Source of the DNA: an uncultured Acetatifactor sp.
Lineage (GTDB): Bacteria; Bacillota; Clostridia; Lachnospirales; Lachnospiraceae
NCBI GenBank assembly: GCA_947589075.1
Contig: CANQBS010000001.1
Coordinates: 62,001-126,000 of the forward strand
Reading direction: 5' to 3'
DNA: 64,000 nt
Shown: positions 26,317 through 32,861 of the stretch, one piece after another
Position numbering within the stretch: position 1 is the first letter of the stretch
Layout: the number at the start of each line of letters is the position of its first letter
Made by a program: the position numbers and the translations under genes
Notes under the pieces: generated by a model
Seen by the model: only the letters and a program-made list of their open reading frames with translations
Databases searched by the model: none
Told to the model about the DNA's origin: nothing

Positions 26317-27477
26317 TTATTCATAAGAGAAACTGGAGCCGTCCTTTATAAGAAGAACCATGGTTTTACCTGTGTTCAGGGTGATCTCGTTGCCATTATC
26401 ATCATAATAGCGGGTCGCGCCGAAATCAGTGGTCTTTTTCCAGGTTACATGAATCCCCTTGCCTTCTGTGAAGAACCAGCCGTCTCTTGTGGTGTCATGA
26501 TTCTGGGCGGCAAGGTAGCCGTCTCCCAGATCCTCGAAATACATGTTCTGGACAATAACATTTTTGAAGCTGAGCTGCTCGCCGTTGGCTCCGTCGATAT
26601 GAGGACCGTCGGAGGAACCGGACAAGTGCTGATAGCGGTAATAGAGCCCGTCTTCTTCGTTGTATTCAAAATAGCATCTTGTCAGCTTGTAGCAGTTGGA
26701 CAGGTCTATTTTGCCGGCGCTGACGGCGCTGCTGTACTGGTCCAGGGTGTTGGGCTCGGATGCGGAAGCGAACTGATAATGGTGCTCGTCGGCCAGTCCG
26801 CGGTAGGCAAGCCCCAGTTTACGGCTTTCCACCACCTGCTTGATACCGGAACCGGTAGCGTAACAGTTATGGGGAGCCTTCCGGTCTGAGCTGCGGAAGA
26901 ATGCGGTATGGTCTTCATCCAGATCCTGGACGTCCGTTTTGTTCAGAACCTCATCGACATAGTAAGGACCGCCGACATGGACAATAAAAGCATCCCATTC
27001 CAGAGCCAGGTAACCAAAATATGTACGAAGACTTCTTACATTGCCGATCTTATCCAGCTTCTCCCAATCCTCGTAAACCGCAAGCATACGGGTCATGCCG
27101 CCTTCCACGGGCGCCTCGTAAAGAATGGATGCTTGGGACAGATTATACTGGGGAATGGCAGAGCTTTCGTTGGGGGTCATTACAGCGATGGGACGGGTAT
27201 TGGCCACTTCCGGATCCACCCACTCGTTGGTCAGACGGCTTCTTACCATGCCTTCCTGAGGAGGGGTTGAGTCATCAACGGATCCCGCATTCTCACTGGA
27301 AGATCCCGTGTCCTCACTGCCGGGGGTGCTTTCGTCCGCTGAGGACGGTTCCGTAGCAGCAGTTGAAGGAACCAGGTCTTCCGCCATGGAGCCTTTTGTT
27401 TCTTCGTTCTCCTTGCCGCATGCCGCCAGGAAGATCACACAGATGGCAGTCAGCAATAAAAACTTTATCCTTTTCAT
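26317..27477 (-). CDS. DUF3048 (YerB-like) lipoprotein
   Basis: 386 aa. Signal peptide with lipobox FLAAC (Cys20), then a Ser/Thr/Glu-rich linker (residues 24-75, with SSADESTPGSEDTGSSSENAG) of a kind that spans the wall, then the DUF3048 N- and C-terminal domains (RPIAVMTPNESSAIPQ, NVRSLRTYFGYLA, HVGGPYYVD, HNCYATG, TRDGWFFTEGKG). The family is widespread in Firmicutes; its biochemical role is not known. It converges on the HPr gene across the bidirectional terminator. Confidence 0.9.
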   Translation of the reverse strand: MKRIKFLLLTAICVIFLAACGKENEETKGSMAEDLVPSTAATEPSSADESTPGSEDTGSSSENAGSVDDSTPPQEGMVRSRLTNEWVDPEVANTRPIAVMTPNESSAIPQYNLSQASILYEAPVEGGMTRMLAVYEDWEKLDKIGNVRSLRTYFGYLALEWDAFIVHVGGPYYVDEVLNKTDVQDLDEDHTAFFRSSDRKAPHNCYATGSGIKQVVESRKLGLAYRGLADEHHYQFASASEPNTLDQYSSAVSAGKIDLSNCYKLTRCYFEYNEEDGLYYRYQHLSGSSDGPHIDGANGEQLSFKNVIVQNMYFEDLGDGYLAAQNHDTTRDGWFFTEGKGIHVTWKKTTDFGATRYYDDNGNEITLNTGKTMVLLIKDGSSFSYE

Positions 27478-27538
27478 AATTATGCCTCTCTTTCCTGAGA
27501 AAAATAATTTATTTGAAGCCGGAGCGCATTGTCTTCCG

Positions 27539-27550
27539 AGCTTCGAAGCT
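27539..27550. repeat. 12-bp palindrome at the DUF3048 gene transcription start
   Basis: AGCTTCGAAGCT is a perfect palindrome directly downstream (minus strand) of the -10 box of the DUF3048 promoter, the place for a repressor operator. The binding protein is unknown. Confidence 0.4.
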
Positions 27551-27551
27551 T

Positions 27552-27580
27552 AGTATAACACAAAAAAAGCCGAACGTCAT
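27552..27580 (-). promoter_or_regulatory. Probable promoter of the DUF3048 lipoprotein gene
   Basis: On the minus strand: ATGACG, 17 bases (T-rich), TATACT. It lies about 75 bases before the start codon. Confidence 0.5.
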
Positions 27581-27645
27581 TATTTTTTGACAAGAATTAA
27601 GAAATCTATAAGAAAAACAGGGGCGAAAATGCTGCTTTCGGGATA

Positions 27646-28101
27646 TCACCGGCACATGATAAACGCGATCAGAATACCCAACAGCGCTCCCATCAGTACC
27701 TGCAGGGGCGTGTGTCCCACAAATTCCTTCAGGGTATCCACTGTGGAAATTTTCCCTTTCCCCATTTCCTCAAAGGATTTCAGCATATCGTTGAGCACCT
27801 TGGCCTGGATGCCGGTTTCCCGCCTGACCCCCATGGCGTCGTACATAACGATGATAGCGAGAATGGCGGTTATGGCAAATTCGAAGCTTTTTGCACCATA
27901 TACAAGATAAGCTGCGGCGGCGAGAGAGCAGACGGTAGAAGAGTGGGAGCTGGGCATACCGCCGCTCCCGATGAGCCGTTCAGCCACGAATTCCTTCGTA
28001 AGGAACAGATGTATCCCGGTTTTTAGGATCTGCGCCACCAGCCATCCTGTTGCGGCGGCCATAAAAATCTTATTTGATAATAAATCGCTGAAAAATTGCA
28101 T
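27646..28101 (-). CDS. Divergent PAP2 family membrane protein (DUF212)
   Basis: 151 aa membrane protein of the DUF212/divergent PAP2 family. The signature GSGGMPSSHSSTVCSLA (about residues 45-61) resembles part of the PAP2 acid phosphatase motif (PSxHS), followed by hydrophobic segments (FAITAILAIIVMYDAMGVRRE, VLMGALLGILIAFIM). The family's substrate is not established; a lipid phosphatase-like role is inferred from the motif. It is on the same strand as the DUF3048 gene and 168 bases upstream of it. Confidence 0.88.
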   Translation of the reverse strand: MQFFSDLLSNKIFMAAATGWLVAQILKTGIHLFLTKEFVAERLIGSGGMPSSHSSTVCSLAAAAYLVYGAKSFEFAITAILAIIVMYDAMGVRRETGIQAKVLNDMLKSFEEMGKGKISTVDTLKEFVGHTPLQVLMGALLGILIAFIMCR

Positions 28102-28142
28102 GTGTTGTTCTCCCCGTCCTTTGTAAGTTCATTCCTGACCTG

Positions 28143-28161
28143 ACCGCTTGTAAGAAGCGGT
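28143..28161. repeat. Small hairpin in the leader of the DUF212 gene
   Basis: ACCGCTT-GTAAG-AAGCGGT, a 7-bp stem with 5-base loop, about 42 bases upstream of the minus-strand start codon. It may be a leader hairpin; no clear promoter was found beside it. Confidence 0.4.
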
Positions 28162-28247
28162 ATATAAATAGCGGTTATGTCCCGGAATCCAGTATACAAT
28201 ATTTTTGAAAGGATATCTATATATTTTTTCATTTTCAGCTTTTTTTC

Positions 28248-28276
28248 TTGCACTTGCTTTCCTGAAAGTGTATACT
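28248..28276 (+). promoter_or_regulatory. Promoter of the GtrB-like glycosyltransferase gene
   Basis: TTGCAC, 17-base spacer, TATACT, 47 bases before the start codon. Good match to the vegetative consensus. Confidence 0.7.
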
Positions 28277-28322
28277 GAAACAGAGACGATGATCCCCAAA
28301 GATCGGAATCGTGGAGGTTGGT

Positions 28323-29252
28323 ATGAAGATCCTGAGCGTTGTGGTGCCCTGTTATAATGAGGAAGAAAGCGTGGAACTTTTTTATACGGAACTCTTAAAA
28401 CAGGAGAAATGTTTCCGGGAAAAAGAACTGGAGCTGGAGATTATTTTTGTGAATGACGGCTCCAGGGACGGAACCGTATCAGAGGTGAAGAAGCTTCATG
28501 AACGGGATAAAAGGGTGCGCCTGGTCTCCTTCTCCAGAAATTTTGGAAAGGAAGCGGCCATGTATGCCGGAATGGAAAAAGCAAAAGGAGACTATGTGGT
28601 TCTGATGGATGTGGATCTCCAGGACCCTCCCGCCCTGCTTCCTGAGATGCTGTCCTATATGGAACAGGGCTATGATTCTGTCGCTACCAGGAGGGTGAGC
28701 AGAAAAGGGGAACCGCCTGTCAGGAGCTTTTTCGCAAGGCTTTTTTATCGTCTGATGCACAAGATCTCAAAGACGGAAATCATGGACGGCGCCAGAGATT
28801 ATCGGCTTATGACCAGACAGATGGTGGAGGCCATCCTTTCCATGCAGGAGTATAATCGTTTTACCAAGGGAATTTTCGGCTGGGTCGGCTTTGAGACAAA
28901 ATGGCTGGAATATGAAAATGTGGAAAGAGCCAGGGGGGAAACGAAGTGGAATTTCTGGAAGCTGTTTCTTTATTCCCTTGAGGGCATCACGGCTTTCTCC
29001 ACGGCTCCTCTTATGTTTGCTTCCCTTATGGGTGTTTTGTTCTGTATTTTAGCCTTTGCGCTGATCTTGTTCACTATAATACGGAAGATCATTTTTGGTG
29101 ATCCGGTCTCAGGCTGGCCGTCCCTGGTATGTATCATTTCCCTGGTGAGCGGCGTGCAGCTTTTCTGCCTGGGAATCGTGGGACAGTATTTGGCCAAGAC
29201 CTATCTGGAGGTAAAAAGGCGTCCGATCTATATTATCAAGGAAGAATTGTAA
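28323..29252 (+). CDS. GtrB/DPM1-like polyprenyl-phosphate glycosyltransferase
   Basis: GT2 enzyme of the type that puts glucose or another sugar on undecaprenyl phosphate. Signatures: VVPCYNEEES at the start, NDGSRDGT, SFSRNFGKEAAMYAGM, the catalytic DVDLQDPP (DXD) and the YNRFTKGIFGWVGF segment. Two C-terminal membrane helices (APLMFASLMGVLFCILAFALI and LVCIISLVSGVQLFCLGIVGQ) are typical of GtrB. The ATG at 28323 has GGAGGTT before it, so the track's GTG start at 28311 is not used (309 aa). A GtrB normally supplies a Und-P-sugar to a GT-C transferase; the GT-C-like proteins at 30007-31952 or 56437 are candidate partners. Confidence 0.9.
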   Translation: MKILSVVVPCYNEEESVELFYTELLKQEKCFREKELELEIIFVNDGSRDGTVSEVKKLHERDKRVRLVSFSRNFGKEAAMYAGMEKAKGDYVVLMDVDLQDPPALLPEMLSYMEQGYDSVATRRVSRKGEPPVRSFFARLFYRLMHKISKTEIMDGARDYRLMTRQMVEAILSMQEYNRFTKGIFGWVGFETKWLEYENVERARGETKWNFWKLFLYSLEGITAFSTAPLMFASLMGVLFCILAFALILFTIIRKIIFGDPVSGWPSLVCIISLVSGVQLFCLGIVGQYLAKTYLEVKRRPIYIIKEEL

Positions 29253-29367
29253 AAGCCTGAGGACAGGAAAAGACGCCAGGATGGGCAGGGAGGATCTCAT
29301 GAGGGGAGCTGCAGGGAACCGCAGGGGAGAATTGTCCGATAATGGCGGTTCCTGCGATGAAAACGAC

Positions 29368-29396
29368 TTCCCATTTTTCGACAGATATGGTAAAAT
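29368..29396 (+). promoter_or_regulatory. Promoter of the Spo0A-domain gene
   Basis: TTCCCA, 17-base spacer, TAAAAT with a TG extension (TGGTAAAAT). It lies 56 bases before the start codon. A 0A box sits inside the spacer. Confidence 0.55.
29377..29383 (-). promoter_or_regulatory. Spo0A box (TGTCGAA) in the promoter spacer
   Basis: TTCGACA on the plus strand is the exact complement of the 0A box core TGTCGAA. It lies between the -35 and -10 elements of the promoter of a gene whose product is itself a Spo0A-type DNA-binding domain, which suggests autoregulation or control by full-length Spo0A. The match is seen directly; its function is inferred. Confidence 0.55.
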
Positions 29397-29451
29397 CCAC
29401 TACAGCATCGCAGTAATGGGCAATACTCGACATAAGGAAGGGGAATTCGTT

Positions 29452-29829
29452 ATGGAGATTGCTGCTGTGAAAGATTACGAGCTGGAGAGATATATTACAG
29501 AGATCATGCTGGATATGGGTGTTCCAGCGCATTTAAAGGGTTATCATTATTTGAGGGATGCAATTTTACTGTCTGGAAAAGACATGGAGGTAGTGAGCAG
29601 TGTGACGAAGCTGCTCTATCCGACCATCGCGAGACGATTCAAGACAACGGATCAAAAGGTGGAGAGAGCCATCCGTAATGCCATCGAGGTGTCCTGGGCA
29701 AGGGGAAACACAGATACATTCGAAGAACTGTTCGGCTACTCGATCCTGTCCGGTAAGAGTCGTCCTACCAACAGCGAATACATAGCCAGAATTGCGGATA
29801 AGATCAGGCTTGATTTTAAGGCTATGTAG
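29452..29829 (+). CDS. Free-standing Spo0A C-terminal DNA-binding domain protein
   Basis: The 125-aa product matches the C-terminal (effector) domain of Spo0A along nearly its whole length: AHLKGYHYLRDAI, LYPTIARRF, VERAIRNAIEVSWARGN, and the NSEYIARIADKIRL end. The receiver domain with its phosphorylatable Asp is absent. The track's longer ORF from 29281 has an unlikely N-terminus; the ATG at 29452 has AAGGAAGGGG upstream. It could bind 0A boxes without phosphorylation control and compete with or mimic Spo0A. The gene stands alone between its own promoter and a strong terminator. Confidence 0.85.
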   Translation: MEIAAVKDYELERYITEIMLDMGVPAHLKGYHYLRDAILLSGKDMEVVSSVTKLLYPTIARRFKTTDQKVERAIRNAIEVSWARGNTDTFEELFGYSILSGKSRPTNSEYIARIADKIRLDFKAM

Positions 29830-29837
29830 ACGAATAG

Positions 29838-29871
29838 TTTTTTGCCCCTGGATGATACAGCGGGCAAAAAA
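29838..29871. repeat. Hairpin after the Spo0A-domain gene
   Basis: TTTTTTGCCC and GGGCAAAAAA form a 10-bp stem with a 14-base loop, nine bases after the stop codon. No T run follows on the plus strand, so it is probably not a terminator by itself; the true one is at 29923. Confidence 0.55.
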
Positions 29872-29922
29872 AGGTACGAAAGTAATGAAAATAAGTATTA
29901 TGCCCATCTGCATGCTAGGTAG

Positions 29923-29966
29923 GATTGCTGCATTATGGCAGAAAGGTCATAATGCAGCAATCTTTT
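29923..29966 (+). terminator. Strong terminator hairpin upstream of the membrane-protein genes
   Basis: GATTGCTGCATTATG and CATAATGCAGCAATC form a perfect 15-bp stem with a 10-base loop, followed by TTTT. It ends only 40 bases before the next gene start at 30007. No promoter is seen after it, so it could also act as an attenuator for the downstream genes. Confidence 0.8.
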
Positions 29967-30006
29967 CAAACCTGGTTCAGGGATGGAAAACAGGGGTGTG
30001 CTTTTG

Positions 30007-30999
30007 ATGGCGATCTGGATGTTGGTTGCAGCAAGTTCGTTCCTCCTGGGAAAAGGCTTGCTGGCAGTGATGTATGATAGAAAGAAGGGATCAGGAAGTC
30101 CGGGGCAGCCGGAGGCTTTCCCTGCAGGTATCTGTATGCTGATCGGTCTGACGGAGACCGTTCATCTTGCAGCTGTTTTTCTGGGCTGGGGACTGAAAGA
30201 AGCTTTGCCGTTTTGGGCGGCCCTGGTTTTGATCCTTTGTGCCGCAGCTCTTTTTTATCTCCTGGCGAGGCGGAGGGCGTTTCATAAGGGTGTCGGGAAG
30301 CCGGAGAAAAGGACTTTTACTGCGGTACAGCAGATCCTGCTGGCATGTTTTGTCCTGTCAGCGCTTTTGCAGGTGATTTTTATATGGACCAGGATGAGTG
30401 AGGGCAGAACCGGGGATATTGTATTGGAAACGGTTCGGTCTTTTCTGGTTTCTGACAGGATATATCAGGCAGATCCGCTGACAGGCCTTCCTTATACGGA
30501 GGGAATGCCGGCCAGACTGAAGATATTGTGTCTCCCTACCTTATATGCTTTTCTGTGTGAGCTTACCGGAACGGACCCTTCGATTGCGGTATGGGGGCTC
30601 ATTCCTGTTATGGTTTTGTCCGCATCTTACTGTGCTTATTATCTGCTGGGCCGACAATTATTCTCCGGAGACCGCACCAGGTTATGTCTGTTCCTTCTGA
30701 TCGTAAATCTCATTTTCTGGTTCGGCGATTCTATGGAAGAGATGGACGCTTTCCAGATGATGCACGTTGGATATCGCGGGACTGCTGTCAGGGCAGGGAT
30801 TTTGATCCCTTATACGATCTGGGCGTGCCTGCAGAGAAAATGGGGACAGGCTTTTCTTTGCATTCTGGCGGAGGCCTGTATTGTCTGGACTTTCTACGGA
30901 ATGGGAGCCTGCCTGCTCATAACGGTATGTATGGCTCTGATTTACCTCTGCAGACCCTTTGGAAAGAGATGGGAGGAAAGATCATGGCGGAACTCCTGA
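30007..30999 (+). CDS. Multi-spanning membrane protein, N-terminal half of a GT-C-like protein (unknown function)
   Basis: 330 aa from the ATG at 30007 (AGGGGTG upstream), about eight hydrophobic segments (WMLVAASSFLLGKGLLAVM, FWAALVLILCAAALFYLLA, ILLACFVLSALLQVIFIW, ASYCAYYLLGRQLF, FLCILAEACIVWTFYG). A loop of about 60 residues after the fourth segment (TGDIVLETVRSFL, DRIYQADPLTG) recalls the outer loop of GT-C glycosyltransferases. I do not recognise a named family with confidence; a DUF6077-like protein is one possibility. It ends 16 bases inside the next gene, which continues the membrane topology, so the two may be a split protein. Confidence 0.7.
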   Translation: MAIWMLVAASSFLLGKGLLAVMYDRKKGSGSPGQPEAFPAGICMLIGLTETVHLAAVFLGWGLKEALPFWAALVLILCAAALFYLLARRRAFHKGVGKPEKRTFTAVQQILLACFVLSALLQVIFIWTRMSEGRTGDIVLETVRSFLVSDRIYQADPLTGLPYTEGMPARLKILCLPTLYAFLCELTGTDPSIAVWGLIPVMVLSASYCAYYLLGRQLFSGDRTRLCLFLLIVNLIFWFGDSMEEMDAFQMMHVGYRGTAVRAGILIPYTIWACLQRKWGQAFLCILAEACIVWTFYGMGACLLITVCMALIYLCRPFGKRWEERSWRNS

Positions 31000-31952
31000 A
31001 GGAAGCAGCTGAAGGTTGGAGAGAACTGATCAGCGACGGAAAATATATGGTTTTTTACATGGCTGCCCTGATGTATTTGTGGTACAGAAGGCTACAGCTT
31101 GTGAAAAAAAGGGGGGAACATGACAGCCGGGCGGAGATGTCATGGCAGCTGGCCGTTTACGCCGCTTTTATTTTAGCAGTGGCCGCAATACCTCCGGCAG
31201 GGATGGCCCTGCGGATCTACCAGACAAGGTTTTATGATTATACCTGGGTATTGGCATATATTCCCATGACGCTTATCATTGCTTTTGGAACGGTGGAAGC
31301 GTATATGGACTGTTATAAATCCTTTTCAGATCGAAGGCCGTGGAAAGCGGCCGGCCTGGCAGCAGTTTTTCTGGCCGTATTTTTATTATGCGGGAACCTT
31401 CAGACAGAGGCAACAGGCGATGACGGAGCCTATGAAAGAACCTCGCATCTGTTGAAGTTTCTGGAGGAAAGGCAGAAAAGCGGGAATGCGGACGGGATCT
31501 GTCTGTGGGCTCCGGCAGATCTTATGACATATGCGCGTATGCAGAACGGGGAAATTACTCTTTTGTATGGAAGAAATATGTGGGATGAGGCTTTGAATGC
31601 TTATTCCTATGACAGCTATTCTCCCGAGATAGAGGCATCTTATCGCTGGATGGAAGACTGCAGCGATTATCTGCTGGGGGCCGCGCTGCAGGATATTCAG
31701 GAAACTGAAGGCGGAACTGCAGGAGAAACTGCGGAGGAAACAACATTTCGGGAAACTGCGGATCAATGCATAAAAACAGCATTGTCCTCCGGCGTAAATT
31801 GTATGATCCTTCCTGAGGGAACAGAAAGGGAAGGGACGGAAGCAGGAGGAACGGAAGCGGTATTTCAGTATGTGACTGCCGTTATGGAAAAAGCTGGTTG
31901 CGATGTGATAAAAGAGCAGGCATATGGATATAATATCTTCTGGATCCATTGA
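30984..31952 (+). CDS. Membrane protein, C-terminal half paired with the preceding gene (unknown function)
   Basis: 322 aa from the ATG at 30984, which has GGGAGG upstream; the track's longer ORF (30591) reads through the previous gene in another frame. Membrane segments: YMVFYMAALMYLWY, LAVYAAFILAVAAIPPAGMAL, WVLAYIPMTLIIAFGTVEAY, AAGLAAVFLAVFLLCGNLQ, then a soluble domain of about 180 residues containing Thr/Glu-rich near repeats (GGTAGETAEETTF, EGTEREGTEAGGTEA). It overlaps the previous gene by 16 bases. A frameshift in an ancestral single gene is possible, but the ribosome binding site argues for separate translation. Confidence 0.7.
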   Translation: MAELLKEAAEGWRELISDGKYMVFYMAALMYLWYRRLQLVKKRGEHDSRAEMSWQLAVYAAFILAVAAIPPAGMALRIYQTRFYDYTWVLAYIPMTLIIAFGTVEAYMDCYKSFSDRRPWKAAGLAAVFLAVFLLCGNLQTEATGDDGAYERTSHLLKFLEERQKSGNADGICLWAPADLMTYARMQNGEITLLYGRNMWDEALNAYSYDSYSPEIEASYRWMEDCSDYLLGAALQDIQETEGGTAGETAEETTFRETADQCIKTALSSGVNCMILPEGTEREGTEAGGTEAVFQYVTAVMEKAGCDVIKEQAYGYNIFWIH

Positions 31953-31994
31953 GGAAGAGGTATGTCCCTGCGCTGTCTGGAAGGATAATATACG

Positions 31995-32750
31995 ATGGAA
32001 GAAAAGGTCAGCATTATTGTTCCTGTCTATAATGCCAGAAATTATATAAAAGGTACGATTGATTGTGTAAGAAGACAGACTTATCAGAACTGGGAGCTTC
32101 TTTTGATATTGGACGGCTGCAGCGACGGAACGGACGAAGTGGTGTCTGAATATCTGGAACAGTTACAGGATGAGAGGATTATTGTGATCAGACAGTCGAA
32201 CCAGGGTGCGGCCAGGGCCCGGAATCTTGGAGTCAGCAGAGCCGCGGGACGTTACATCGCCTATTTGGATGCGGATGATCTTTGGACGCGGGACAAGCTT
32301 TCTCATCAGGTTTCGTTTATGCAGGAGCGGCAGGCGGCCTTTTCCTTTACCGGCTATGAGTTTGCGGACCAGAATGGGGTCGGAAACGGCAAGATCGTAC
32401 ACGTTCCTCAGGTTATGGAATATGTCGACGCGTTGAAAAACACCACGATCTTTACCTCTACAGTGATGTTTGATACGAAAAGAATAGAAAAGGCCGCCCT
32501 GGAAATGCCTCAGATCAAGAGCGAGGATACGGCCCTTTGGTGGAGGGTGCTCAGAAGGGGCAATAAGGCATATGGATTGGATGAGAATCTTGTGCTTTAC
32601 CGGAGGGGCAATGCCAGTCTTTCGTCTAATAAACTGGAGGCTGTCCGCAGGATCTGGAATCTATACAGGAAGGCGGAGGGACTGGGAATTGTGAAAAGCG
32701 CATATTATTTCTGCTTCTGGGCTGTCAGGGCTGTCCGCAGAAGAGTTTAA
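31995..32750 (+). CDS. Family 2 glycosyltransferase
   Basis: 251 aa, GT-A fold. Signatures: SIIVPVYNARNYI, LDGCSDGT (nucleotide binding), GAARARNLGV and YLDADDLW (DXD). The C-terminal part has IKSEDTALWWRVLRRG, the acceptor-side ED motif of this GT2 subgroup. It resembles teichoic-acid or capsule glycosyltransferases. AAGGATA lies before the start. It is upstream of the strong promoter of locus A and follows the membrane-protein pair by 42 bases. Confidence 0.9.
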   Translation: MEEKVSIIVPVYNARNYIKGTIDCVRRQTYQNWELLLILDGCSDGTDEVVSEYLEQLQDERIIVIRQSNQGAARARNLGVSRAAGRYIAYLDADDLWTRDKLSHQVSFMQERQAAFSFTGYEFADQNGVGNGKIVHVPQVMEYVDALKNTTIFTSTVMFDTKRIEKAALEMPQIKSEDTALWWRVLRRGNKAYGLDENLVLYRRGNASLSSNKLEAVRRIWNLYRKAEGLGIVKSAYYFCFWAVRAVRRRV

Positions 32751-32763
32751 TTGCCCATATCTA

Positions 32764-32793
32764 TTGTCAGCGGATGGACAGGTGTGGTATAAT
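32764..32793 (+). promoter_or_regulatory. Strong promoter of polysaccharide locus A
   Basis: TTGTCA, 18-base spacer, consensus TATAAT with a TG extension (TGGTATAAT). The leader (about 68 bases) holds a short stem CGCAGA (32805-32810) / TCTGCG (32825-32830) followed by AAAAAA, and AAAGGAGG before the TTG start at 32862. Confidence 0.8.
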
Positions 32794-32861
32794 GATTCTG
32801 CTAACGCAGAATTCGCCGATTTTATCTGCGAAAAAAGCCGCTACAAAAGGAGGAAGAGGTT

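Noticed and set aside
29281-29451. 57-residue N-terminal extension of the Spo0A-domain protein
   Set aside because: It would read through the predicted promoter and 0A box, has no ribosome binding site, and homologous sequence begins after the ATG at 29452.
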